Part shown: positions 1 through 12,700 of the stretch, one piece after another
Position numbering within the stretch: the first letter of the stretch is position 1
Layout: each line of letters opens with the position of its first letter
Assembly (NCBI GenBank): GCA_030248135.1
Contig: JASANC010001223.1
Coordinates: forward strand, 47,232-111,231
Source of the DNA: Theristus sp. LFF4_11
Lineage: Eukaryota; Nematoda; Chromadorea; Monhysterida; Xyalidae
DNA length: 64,000 nt
Direction of reading: 5' to 3'
Position numbers and translations under genes: made by a program
Notes under the pieces: model-generated
Told to the model about the DNA's origin: nothing
The model's input: only the letters and a program-made list of their open reading frames with translations
Databases searched by the model: none

Positions 1-1363
1 TCGTACGAGCGCGGAAAGTGATTGACACGCTGCCAACAGGCGAGCGCGCGATAGCAGTGCGGCTTCAGATGGGCGCCCGTCCAGAGCAGATTGAACGCGT
101 TGCTACTGGGACTCGCCTGTGGTGTGAGACGGCGACGGTTAGCCTTTGGTTGCCGTTGAAATTGGTGGACCATTGAATCATTATCATTGAATCAGGATTC
201 AGGACCATTGAAATTGAGCAATTTCTATTTCTATATCATATGCAACCAGCTGATTGGTTGGTGACCATGTGATCCATGCACTGCTGTGCTTAGGAACTGC
301 TGTGGAGGTGGAGTCTGGTTTGCACAGAATCCATGCGCATCACGTGTGCACCAACTAATCAGCTGATTGCATATAATGCTGACCAGAGTTCCAGCTGCAT
401 TCAGTAAGCAATCTATCTCACAAACGCCACCAGAGTTTGGTGCCTTCACCTTTCCGAAACCATGCATCAAATGACAAAGTAAACGTGAAATACCCAACAA
501 TCACTGATAATCGTTGTCCATCAACCAGCTTTCATGCATTCCACTGCCACTGTTCAAATTCTTTGTCGAAAATCACGCAACTTCACAAAATGCTCATTTT
601 CTAACGTTCACCTGTCGGAATCCGTAGCTGTGCAGGACGACTTTCACCAGTTTCGCGTCGTTTTTGATCTGCTTAAAGCTCAATCGAAACGTGCTGCCAA
701 GCCGGAGATAGGCGTTCTCCTTGTCGTTGCCATTGGTGGACGATTTCGACGACGACGACTGGGCGGGTGGCTTTTTGCTCGCACTGAACTGTTTCCGCTC
801 ATTCGATCTTCTGCAAAATTTGTGAACAAAAGACCGCTTGTGTTTGGATTTTTGACTTGGGAATAAGATTTTCTCGTAACTAAACTCAATTTGAAAAAAA
901 TGGGATCATGAAGTGAACATTACGCACAGCTAGCGGTATATAAGTTTGTGAAATATTTTTTTCGGATTCTGCAGGCTGAGTCACTAAAACACCCACGTGT
1001 GAGAAATCCAGAAATACACCCGATCAAAGAATGATTGCCCGTGTGATCTCCAGGTGAACAAAAAACTATTTTTTTAATTTTCTTCAGTTACTTTGCCAAG
1101 CTCGCCCTGCGCAAGCGTTTCTCGTTCTGCTCAAGACAGTCCACGGCTGCGGGCACGAACGTCACCACGTTGTCGTCGCCATCGCAGAGCTCTTCGTTGT
1201 TGCGCTTGTCAACCTCAACCGATTGTTGTTGTTGTGTTGTCTGATTTGCGCGCTCTGCCGGCAGTACTGGCAGTTTGTCGCGGTTCTCTTCGCGGAGTTC
1301 CTCCGAGACATCGGTTGAGCATTGCGAATTTTGGGAGGGCGTTCGCAGGGTGGTCGCAGACAT
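1..1363 (-). CDS. TTLL5: TTLL5-like tubulin polyglutamylase, N-terminal part (cut by window edge)
   Basis: Three exons are visible: 1092-1363 (coding part; the exon probably starts at 1386 after a TTTCAG acceptor), 612-810, and 1-116, which continues beyond the window. Phases join cleanly (2, 0, then open), giving about 195 residues. The first ~100 residues are acidic and low complexity. Exon 2 carries [18 protein letters not shown] then [13 protein letters not shown], and exon 3 carries [12 protein letters not shown] and [12 protein letters not shown]. This series is the start of the tubulin-tyrosine-ligase-like fold and is closest to what I know of TTLL5 (which has a NLMWTG...NHFPRSYE block). 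Family members ligate glutamate onto tubulin tails using ATP. The ATP-binding and catalytic core would lie left of the window and cannot be checked. TTLL4 is the main alternative, but its equivalent block differs. The start at 1363 is the first ATG after the acceptor and is less certain than the fold. Confidence 0.82.
232..397. mobile_element. Family B MITE copy
   Basis: Between TTLL5-like exons 3 and 2. Inverted ends built on GCAACCAGCTGATTGGTTGG and its complement around a short unique core; about 166 bp. Shares ends and core words (CACGTGATGCATGC) with other copies listed as family B. Confidence 0.7.
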
Positions 1364-3570
1364 TCTTTTTGCTGGTGGGCCTTCGTCTGAAATTGATATT
1401 ACAAAGAAATTCTGGTGGCAGACAGAGACACGCACATGCGAAGGGTTTAGCGTGCGTGTCATACGTCGAGCAATGGTGGTTGTATTTTATATTTCTTTTT
1501 TGCACGACTCTTGTTTGCGCAGTTGTTACGTGTTTGCAGCGGTACTATGACGACAACGCCGTACACAAGCAGCATGAGCTGAGCATGGTATAACGAAACA
1601 TATTCCATGTCCGTTCGCACACACGTGCATGACCAAAAACAGCCTTGCATCCCTAAAACTGCTCTCGGTTACCGAATGACTGTTGTAAGCTGACAGCATT
1701 TGTCATTTTCAGTGAAAAGGAACAACACGTTTTGGACTGCTAACATGTTTCAGCTACAATCGATGTATCACGGTTACTTTTCGTGCGACCATGTTTGATA
1801 CTTCACTATGAACACCACAAAAAAACGATTTCAACCGGAGTTTTCATTTTATTTCATTTCTTCACTCTGCTGGATAGATCTCTCTTTTACTTTCATACAC
1901 AAATACTGAGTACAAAAATTCAACAATAATACAAACACGTTCTTTTTTCGGAAACCATCAGCCAAGACAGATAACACGACAAACAAAACAGTGTCCACCC
2001 ATTTTTTCACAAAAGCATCCCTCAACAACAAAATACATACACGTATTCAGTAGTCAGTTCAGAAACTTCAGACACGTTTTCAACATCATCTTCACGGAAC
2101 ATAAACAAGAAAAACCGAAAAAACCAGAAAAAAACAACAGAACAGAATGAATGTTGGACAAAAACGATCGCTTGTAAAAACGTTCTGCAACAGATAACAG
2201 AGCAGAGCAACACACTAACTTCTCGTTCAACAGTGAAAACAGAAGAAAACGTGAGTGTTGTTGCCGTGAAATAAGCGGCACGTAACATGGCACCGGCACA
2301 TCACAACGAGAGAAAAAAAACGAATCTGAACACAAATCAACAAACTTTCTTTGTGAGCGTCATGAATTTAAAAAAACCGTTCACGACAGTTGTCTAACAG
2401 TTTCCAGTTTCAAGCCAACCATACTGTGGCCTAGCAAAAAAAAACGGAAAACTAAAAAACCAAACAGGTGTATTCCACAGCATCTAAAACAACGTAATCT
2501 TTCATTTTCCTTCTATCTGAAACAAGTGGATCTTTCACGATTATTTTTTAAAACTCCATAACAGAAACATGAACAACCGAAAAAGTAGGCAAGACACCAA
2601 ACAGCAATAACAAAAACATAATTATGATAAATATGTTGTTTGAAACGGAAACAAATAAACCATCGAGTGCCGAGATAGCGGACAAGACGTGACATATACA
2701 TCATCAGAAAACAAAAAAAACGCAACAACAAATTATGAACGCATTTCCAATTTCAGACGAGTGTATGAGCAAGCGACTGATCAAAAGCAATGTAGACTTT
2801 CGTTTCTTATTCGTTTTGTTAAAAGTCTCAAGGTGCGAAACAAATGAAAAAATACCAACAGTAAACAGTGGGTTATGTGGTGCAGTGTTGACACGTCTGT
2901 GTGGCAGCAAGCGCACGGTGAACAATGAACACAATGAGAAAAGAAGGCAACCCATAAGACTTACAGTTGTATGTTGTGAACCAAAAACAGAAACATTAAA
3001 CCTGATAAAAATGTATTTCAAATGTTCGTTTTTATTTGTGCGGAAGTAACTCGAACGTAGAACATCAAAATAGTAGTCAGGATCAGGGAAACAAATGCGC
3101 AAGAAAACAAATAAACAAGTGAGTGCGATTTTGCGGTTTTGTGTTTGGTGCTGTGCGCAGTGCATGCTATACAGAAAAACAGTGCAGCATTATCATGTAA
3201 GTGAATGTGAAACTTATGAAAAGCAGAACAGGAAATGAAAACCAAAATAAATACGAGAGATATGAAAAAGTTTAAAAATAGTACTCTCAAAATCAAAAGA
3301 TTATTTTCTAATGTCAGCTCAGTGGTACATTACGGTACGAAAAAATCAGTTTTTTTCTGCTTGTCAAGTCCAGCGAGATGGCGATGTTCAATTCAAATTA
3401 AACGTATTAAACGTAGCGTTATTCGATAGTTGTGCAGATGAACATACAAATTAAAACACCCCTACAAGAACATCTTCGTAAATCCCCCGACAACATCTCT
3501 GTAAAAACTTAAACAGGGACCTATTTTATGCGGTAGTTTAAAAACCGTATGGTCAGAACAGCCGACTCGT

Positions 3571-3673
3571 AAAGGCCCGTCCATACTGACGCATGCACAC
3601 ACGGCACTTCAAGTGTCTCTTGTTATTTATTGCACACTAACGCCCATAGAGACGTGCTTGTGACGAACGTCAG
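3571..3673. mobile_element. Family A MITE, left-end fragment
   Basis: Begins AAAGGCCCGTCCATACTGAC, the family A end, overlapping the FNIP 3' UTR. No matching right end. Confidence 0.5.
3626..3631 (-). promoter_or_regulatory. Possible polyadenylation signal of FNIP
   Basis: AATAAA on the minus strand, about 87 bases past the FNIP stop codon. It is the first canonical hexamer downstream. It lies within a family A repeat fragment, so the 3' end may be transposon-supplied. No transcript evidence. Confidence 0.4.
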
Positions 3674-3717
3674 CATGAGCAGGCGTCAACGTGTCGCTTG
3701 CGTTCGTGTGTCTCCGT

Positions 3718-6700
3718 CTACTGGAATGTCACGGTGGAGAGAATCTCCGGCGAATGGACGCCAGCGACCGCGAGTAGCAACGGCACATCCGACAGATCAC
3801 AGTCCAACAGTTTACTGATGGCCGCGGTCGAGACAGCCGCACCACCACCAGTAGTAGGAGTAGTAGTAGTGGTATTACTAGTAGTACTATTGCGCTCGTC
3901 AGTGGTCGCATCTGCGCTGGTTGCCGTTTGCGACTCAGTTGCCGCCGCCGCCGGCGTCGCGTTGCGATCAGCGACAAACTCGGCCAACGAGCACGATCGG
4001 GCGTACAGGTCGGCCAGGCAGTCCTCCATGTATGAGAGACACTGCAAACGGAAATGCAGCAGTTCCGCAGTTGTGTGATCTTCAAATCAAATCAAATCAC
4101 ACTTCAAATCCGCAAATCACGGTGTTCTGAACGAACACGACTTTACCACTGTGTGACCGGAATTGAGCAGTAAATTCCAGAAAATGCAAATCGCAAAACT
4201 CGCCGCCAAAACTCACAAACTGCGGACTCGACTGCAACTGATGCAACGAGCGCGCATTGTCGATCATGTTCACGACCGCCTGCGATGGCACCGAGCACTC
4301 GATCAGTGTACTCTCGAAGTCGGCGCCTTCCGACAACACTTTCACGGACCTGCAGAGCACTTGGAACTGTAATTTTATAAACTGGAATGCATAAACTCAC
4401 CAACTGAATGTCCCCATCCTATTCTCTTTTCTTTAAGACCTTCAACTCAATGCGGTTGTGGACGTGAAAGGAAACTAGTTTCAATCTTTATGTGGTAATT
4501 CAGAATAGCCTAAGTGACCCGGCCTTATGTAAGGGACTCGGATCGCTTTGCCAATTTTGAATTCCCGCGTCGTGCATGAGGCTGCTTACTCATCCATGCA
4601 CGCATTGAGACGCGGCACCAAAATAAAAGAGATTAGTATCCTCCACCCCTGCCCACCCACCAAGTGTTCGTATCAGCGAGAATGCAGACGCCGCCATCGG
4701 CCACGGCGGCCGCCCACAGCGCACCGGCACTCTGTGCGCCGAACGAGCGCGCCATCGTGCCGCCGGCGTTCAGCTGCTCCCGTTCATTCGAGCCGGCCCG
4801 CTGCTGCGTCGACGAGAGCAGCCGTTTCGGCGAGCCGACCGTCCGTTGGTGGTGCGGCGGCGGCTGCAGCACGGCGGACAGCGCGAAATGCGGACTGAAC
4901 CGGTCGCAGACGCCGGCCAACATGGAACGCCCGAGCGACTGCAGACTGTGCCGGCAGCAGCTGCCGCTCGCCGCCTCCGAAACGCTGCTGGACGCGCGAC
5001 GCTCGCGTGGCGGATCGCTCGTCACAATTGAACTGGTCACGTTGTTGGCGTCGATTGCAATTGTTGCACTGCTTCGTTTCGGTTGCGGCTGCTCTGCTGG
5101 TACGGATCGTGTCGCGGCTGAGTACGACGAGTCGCTTGCGAGTGAGCGACGTCGTGTTGGGACGGTGCTGCAAATCAGGCGTGCGTTATGGAGTTGACGG
5201 TTTGTGGTGGAACATTCTTGGTGTTAAATCGGTCATTCAAATCAATCATTCGTAAAACGACGACACCTGGCCCATTGTTCACCATTTTAAGGTGGCGCCC
5301 ATATCTGATCTGATTAATGTGGCGCTTGAGCATTTCATTCTTCATTATTCAAAGCCAATCACTCACTGAACTCACGGCAGACAAACTGCTCCACCGGCAA
5401 ATGTTCGCGGCAAACAACCAATCACCGATATCTAGCAACCCAAGTGCAGCCAATCAACGAGTACCACAACAACAAACACTCACAACTGTATGGGCCCCGG
5501 CTCGCCGTACATCGCTCCCATCGTCGTCATCTGCTGGTGATCGGCGCCCGTGAACAAGCGATCGTGCAGACCAGTCCTCCTGATGCGAGCCACGCCACCA
5601 CCAGCGTTCTCCTGCTCGGCGCTCGCGTGCTTGCGCCTCAACGCCAACGGCGCTTCGTTGAGCTCGGCCGACGACGGCGCCGACGACGACGACTGGTCGT
5701 AGTTCAACTCTGATGGTTTGCGCGACGGCTGCTTCGTGTCGGCGCACTGTGTTTTTGTCGCCCGATGCCGCTCGCTCTCGTCCTCGGCAGTGGTGCGCAG
5801 CATGCTCAGATGATGTTCGTTCTCCTCGATTCCACTGTCGACCGAATTCACCACTCGTCGCGTCTGTTCGTCCTCGTTGGCGGTGGTGCCGCTGGTGGTG
5901 GTATCCATTGTCGCCTCGTCTGACGGCAAATCATTTGGTAGAGTGGTTGGATTGTTGTTGCCTGTCGTCGTCGCGGGTGCTGTTGTCATTGGCGTAGTGG
6001 ATGGCGGCACTGAAAACAGTTCGTTGGTTATAATGACCATGTTAATGCAGGTTGCCGTATTTGAAATGCGTGCTCACTGTGTGCATCATCATGGACTCAT
6101 TGGTGCAGCGCACCAGCTTCTGAGCCAGCCAACCAACAACAACACAACAATATGTCTCTGTCGAGTGTCGACTTCGTCAACTTAAAAATATCAAAACGAA
6201 GTTATAACAGCGAATGGAAATCCGAATAGAAAGAGACAGAGAAATTGTTAATGAAAAAAGGGGAAAGATAAAGCTCACTAAGAAAAAAACACCAAGCAAA
6301 CACAATTGATAAATGCGAAAATACTAGTTCAAAATAAACTACAAAAGCGATTATGATCCACCTTGCTCGGTTTGCGGCACGACCGGCGACGTGGGCGACG
6401 GTTTGCTCGCCAGCGGTGCTTCGGCGGCTGGAATGGGAATGGGAATCTCTCGGAGCTGCGTGAACGTTCGATAGCCGGAGTCGGACGACTGACGTCGTTG
6501 CACGCTCGGCGAGGTGAGTTTTCGTTCCGGACTTTTCTGACCAATAACAGCGTTGGCTTTGTCGTCGTGTATTGTGGTCGGTGACTGTACGATCGGCGCC
6601 AACACGAGCCCGCAGTCGTTGTCGTCATTCGATGGATCGTACTGGTTGCTCGCGCGATCCACTGAGGAGCGCATCGCAATCAGTCGAGCAAAGTTGTCCT

Positions 6701-9700
6701 TTTGCTCGTTCGCTAGACTGCCCTCGCTCGCTGTGTTCGTCAGCAACACCACCGGCCGCACTTCGAAACGACCGCTAGCTGGAATGGACGATTGAGATAT
6801 TGACATATCATACCATTGATAATTTTCATTTGAAAGCTGCGTCTGTTTTTTGAAGCGACATCTGAAAGAAAGAATTCAATCAAAGGACAAAAAATATTTT
6901 TCATTCCATCTTTTCCACCATTTCTCTTTATCATTTGCAAGTCCACGTGGTAATTTCAATGTAACGCTTTCAAAAAAAGCTCACTAAAGCCGTCTAACTG
7001 AAGCTGCGTTAGCACAAACAAGAGAGAAAGACCAACTGTCAATATGCGGACATATTAGTAAGCAATAGAAACCAGTTCCGAGATCAGAAACAACGAATCC
7101 AAAAACAAACAAAAAAAACTGCTGGAAAACGACCACAAACTTCTCGAGATCGTCTGCCTCTGGAATGATCCAGCCCCCGCCGTCGAATGCTGCTCGGCCG
7201 CCTGCTGCTCCACTGTCGTCCTTGGCGTGGTCGTGCCAAAGTCAGCCATCGCCCCACTGCGGTGGTGTCTCCGCCCACCACCGACGCCCGACGACGCTGC
7301 ACTGATCGCCAGCATCAACTCGTGGTTGCAGGAGCCGCTGCGACCGCGGCGCTCCCGGAGCAAACTGCGCACGCACGTCGACGGCTCATTGGCGGAACGC
7401 AGCATCGACGGCTTCGACGACGGTTTCTGCTGCTGCTGGTGTTGGTGGTGTTGGTGTTCTGCACTCGTGCTGTTTGCGGTGCAGCGCAGTTCAGTTTCGT
7501 CGGCCACAGTGCCACTGGTGGACGCAATGACCGGCTGGTTGCAACCGCGACAAGTCGTCGGCAGCGGCCGCGGCGATTCGGCCAACTCAACGACGGTGGA
7601 TTTGTTGAGCCCGGTGGCGATGTCGATCGGTTGACTGGTGGCCGTTTGTGAGAGGCGACTCTCGCTGGGAGCACTGCCGGCCGAGTCGCACGGCATCGCC
7701 ACGTCCTTGCTCGCACGATATCGCTCTTGTGCCACCAAATCGTCGTCGTCATCATCATCGTTGTTCCTGTTTCTGTCGGCGACCACGGCGACGTCCGCCA
7801 GTCGTGTGACAACACTGTCCAACGAGTCCTGTCGTCGATCGGGGCGCTGCTGTAGATCGCTGCATCGAATCCAATACGACAAGACGAGCAGTAGTTTCTC
7901 GAGCAGATCAACGCGTTCACCAATTAGCACGGTGCGCGCCTGGCGGACCGGGTAGCCGACGCAGCCGCAGACGTCGCTGGAAATGTTTTTCCTCGTTGTT
8001 GTTTTTTTGTCAGCAAAATCGCTGAACACAAGTGAATGGGACTTTAAATAAACGGATCCATCCATCCATTTTATTTCAAAAAAGCAGGAAACTCCAATAA
8101 AGCTGTATGAAGAGCATGTAGTACGGAGATACAAACGGATTGAGACGATGTTCGTGTAATGCCATAATGCCACTCACAGATACTGCGCCATGTGCACGTT
8201 GTACGGACACGTGCCACCTGCAGTCGCATTCAGGTTGATTGGACCGATGTGCTGAAAGAACACGCAAGATTTCCAAATTTGTCGTATTAAGCACACACAC
8301 ATCATTGATTGACTGCATGAATTACACAACCGCGACCGATCAGCATTTCATAATCCAGTACAGTATGTTTGTTTTTAAACATGTCACCATTTTCGCAGAA
8401 CACAGAGCTCGCGAGCGAAAAAAGAACGAAGCCGGAGTTTTACAAGAAAAGCAAACGTCCGTTTTTCTCGTTTTCTACAGTAATTCAAAGTTTCGTATGC
8501 ACTGTATTCCGCGAAACACGGTCACAGACAGCACAACGAAGCGCATTCGTTTGCAAATTCAGTGCTAACCGTGTCAGCGGCAATAGAGGACGCAGAGAGC
8601 GGACTGAACGAGCGGCTGACCGACGATGATTTGCGGCTCGGTGGCGGCGTTTTGTTGTTGTTGTGTTCGCATCGTGCCTGTGCCGAGAGGTCCTGCGGCG
8701 CAACACTGGACACCCACGACAGGTGATACGTCAGCACGGTCGACAGCAGGCGTGTCACGAAACTGCAATTGATCGCATGATTTTGAGCGAAAGATGCAAG
8801 TTGAAATGGTACTCAAGTAAAGCTGGTTTTAACTTTCCAATTGGCTTTATCGCAAGTTCAACATATTCAAATGAAATGACCAGTTCATACTGACGTGTGC
8901 TGACGTACATCCATGGACGTGGCTCCATGGACGGTAGTGTGCAACAACACGAGACCTGACGTGACGAGACGGGACGTGTCGTGTCGTATTATACGCCAAT
9001 GTCAGTATGAACGGGCCTCGAAACTTTCCGAAACCACGACACGGCCATAAACCGACCCCGAAGCCAACCAGAGACCAGCAATCACAGTCGCCACTTACAA
9101 TCCAGTGTCCTTGCAGTCGATCACGTCCAGCAGTCTGCACAACGTCTCCATGAACAGTCTGGCCAATTGTTCACATGGCATTGGTTTTAGAGTGATCGTC
9201 GACGAACAGCTCAACGTGCACCCGGTTGAGCTGGCCCCGGAGAGTGACGACGACGACGGCGACGGACTAGTGGAGGCGGCGACTAGGTCCAGCCAAATCG
9301 GTCGTGCGATTCGTGGCGAATCGTGCAGCGTGCAGAAATCATCGCAGAATTGCGACCAACCCTGCGAAATTTGTGAAAAGCATGAGGCAAAAAAAGTAGA
9401 AAAAAGATATTGGATTAGCCGGCCATTGGATCGCGCTGCATTCTGCCAATTTTGCCAATTTCGAAAAAAAAGAATTTGCTTGCTGCGATTGATTAGCAAA
9501 ATTAGTGAACTGTGTCATTGGCTCAACCGACCATTTCATTGGAACATTCAACAAAAAAAAACGATGATGACACACAAACCGCATGAACAATCTCGTAAAA
9601 GCTCTGCTTCATGAAGCACGCCCGCTGGATGCACGCCTGCAAGCGCAGCAGATCGGAGTCGATCAGCTGAACGTGCGACAGCAGGAAGTGGCGGTCGGCA

Positions 9701-12700
9701 CTAAATTAACAAATGTCTCGATCCATTTTCAGAAATTTTTATTTGAATCTCGTTCGAACTCTTAAAAATTGCATCGAAGAAAGTCGAAACGCACGCGTAG
9801 CACTGTTCGCTGGTTTGCCGACCGTCGTCGTCGTCGTTCAAACTCAACAGAACACCGATGCCAAGTTGAATCTGGCGGTCGGCAGTTTTGCGCGCGATTC
9901 CGCCCAGCGGTGGTTTGCTGGCGAGCTGTTGGTGTTGTTTGGTTGTTAAAATGTGATTTTCGTTGTTGTTGTTGTTGTTGTGTTGTTGTGATTTTTAGGC
10001 GATGTTTTTAGCCAGGGCTAACCCAGAGAAGCGTACAGAACGCCATTGAGTAGGGCGCCCATCGAGTTTTCTCTGTCATTAAGTGCCTATACACCCCTCG
10101 GCGGGGCTCGATCCCCCGAGCGCACAGACTGTAGTCTAACGCGCTACCACCAGGCCACGAGGGTGCTACCACCATTTCGTTTTCAGTTCACCTGCATTTC
10201 AATTCTAGATGATGGTTGATGGGCGAATTTCAGTCAAAATGCGACAAATCATCTCTATTCGTTCAATAGAGTTCATCAGTCAGCGTCTTAATTCGCCCCC
10301 ACACCAAAGCACCGGAGTTTTGGGTGTTCGGGTTTCTGAAACCGGTGTGGGAAACTACAGTATGTTTGTTTAAGCCTGTCACTTTTTCTTCGCAGAGTAC
10401 AGAGCAAGCAAAGCTTTGAATTACAGTAAAAAGAACGAGGCTTGCTTGACTTGACTATCAAAACGCCCCGCAATTGTGGCTGACTATGTTTTCTTGCAAC
10501 TCCAATCTCCGTTCTTTCTTCATTCGCGAGCTCTGTATATTCTGCGTGGCAGGTTCAAACAAACATTCTGCACAGTCGCCAACTCTAAGGTTATGGGCAT
10601 CTGGTTGGTGACCACGGATTTATTGCTTGCTGTGCAGGACACACTCCGCCTCCGCAGCAGTGCCTGCACAGAAAGTGCATGCATCACGTAATCGCCAAGA
10701 ACTCAGCTGATTGCCTATAATTGAGAGTTTGACTGTACAAAAACAATAAAAAAACCGCCACTCACATCGCACTCGTCACTGCCAGCACTGCTCGTTGACA
10801 GCATCCGTCGGCGTGTGCTCAGCTGGCTGTTGTGCCAGTCGAGGCTGGTCGATTGGTTCAGGCGCACGCGGGCGGACCGAGCGAGCCCGGACAACGGCAC
10901 AGAGCCGCTGATCACCGGACTCGTGCTCCGGGCGTACAGGTACGACGTCGACGAGGAGCTAGACGGAGACGGTTTTTTTGATGGCAATGATTTTTATGGC
11001 AGTTTTATGGTGTTATCTTTTGTTGTGGTCCCGAGACTCAATTCGCTCACAGATAGAAAATGGCATGATTTACTTCCAATCCAATTGACTGTATGTGCTA
11101 TTTCGATATGATTGGTAGCTTCGATAGCTGATTGGTTGGTGATCACGTGATGCATCCTTTTGATGTATGCATTGCTGCAGAGTTTGAGTCTATCGTGCAC
11201 AGAAAGCATGCATGACGTGGTCACCAACAAATCAGCTAGTTGTTGCATATGATATCGAAAACGAGTCCAATGAATAAAAATGAGAACAACTTGAAAATCG
11301 AAATGGGCCAATGCCAAACGCCAATCAGCCGGTCACACGTCAACCACCCGCAAAAAAACGCCGCCGGGCTCACCGTGACATCGTCGAGTTCGAGGTCGAC
11401 TGCGGACTAGCCAGCAACTCGGTCGGTGCCACGACGGCGGCCGAGGGCGAATGAGCGCCGACGAGCGGCAACATCCCGCCGGTGCCGGTCGAGTAAAGAC
11501 CGTACGCGGCCGCGGCGGTGCTGGCGCGCTTCAACGAGCCGCCGTAGGTGACCGACGTGCGCATGCCCCGCTGGACGGACGGCGGCGAGAGGAGGCCGGC
11601 CGGCGAGGGGGGACTGGTCGCCAGGTACAGGGTGTCGGGCACTTGCAGTGGAATCGCCGTGGACGCGCTCGTAGTCGGTGGTGCGGCACTGGCCGGTGCG
11701 AACGACATCAGTCCGTCCAGTGAGCGCACCGTCGAGTATTGACTGTCCGAGTCGGACGAGCCGGCGGCGTCGTAGCCGGCGACGGCGACGTCTTCGCTGA
11801 AATGACAAGAAGCACAAAAGGTTCGTGGATCGTCGGCCGGTGAGGTTGCGTTGAAAATGTGCTCCACACAGTACACATGAACAAATCCACGGCTCAGCTT
11901 TACATGAAAGGTCACCGTCACCAGTTTCCGTTTTTGTTCTTAGGCAAACTGATTCATCAATGTCTACTCTTCAACTTTAATCTTGAACTTGACTTGAACT
12001 TGAATTGTGATGTGCGGAAACTGAAATGAGTTATTAGGGGGCGCTCAGTGGTCTAGCACTATTGGACTGCTAACTTACATAAACTGCTAAATTACCTGGC
12101 CTCAGTCCAAGCTAAATCTGGTTTGAAACACACGGAAGTCACACATGAAAAGTCAGGTGATCAGTTCAGCTTCCTGTTTTACCACAACATTCAACGTCTG
12201 TCCCATGAGTTGTCCCGCACTATCAGCAACGCCCCCCCTCCGCCCCAATCGCTACCAAACGAATTGCACGAAATTGATTGGTCGGCCGCAGTGGCAACGC
12301 AGACCGCTCCAAAAGACGAAACTGCTCCGTCCCGCCACCAAAACCGCTTGAAAATCAACATAACCGGCTCATAAAGTGAAAGCTGCTGTTTTTGTTTCTA
12401 ACCGCCCGAGCAGCCTTTTCGACACAACATACAGCTGTGACCAATATTGCTAATAAAATTATACGGGCTTATTTCAACAGTCCAAATAACGTACATCCGT
12501 GGGCGTTGAGATAATGTTCTATGGGTATTTAGCGTTTAATACTGGATTTTGTGTCGAAATCTTTCATTACTAATGAAGCTTTCTCATTTCTCCAAATCTC
12601 ACAGCAAATGCTCGTTGCATTTTTCTTGAATGTCTCAGAAACACTCATTCTCTGAATCAGCTTCTCAAACGGCTACCGAAAATCTCGCTTTATGACAAGC

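Larger units (their letters stand above)
1387..3717. other. Spacer between TTLL5-like and FNIP genes
   Basis: No gene is seen here. The stretch is A/T-rich with long runs of short, biased open frames on both strands and no recognisable domain. It should hold the TTLL5-like promoter and 5' leader and the FNIP 3' UTR. Its left-hand open frames near 1100-1600 are shadows of the TTLL5-like first exon. Confidence 0.6.

Noticed and set aside
9961..9990. GTT-repeat tract as a regulatory element
   Set aside because: Simple microsatellite in an intron; nothing beyond repetition supports a role.
10060..10165. Possible functional tRNA gene
   Set aside because: A- and B-boxes are present, but the anticodon arm does not form and the acceptor stem does not pair; the adjoining body recurs at 21772, so it is a SINE head.
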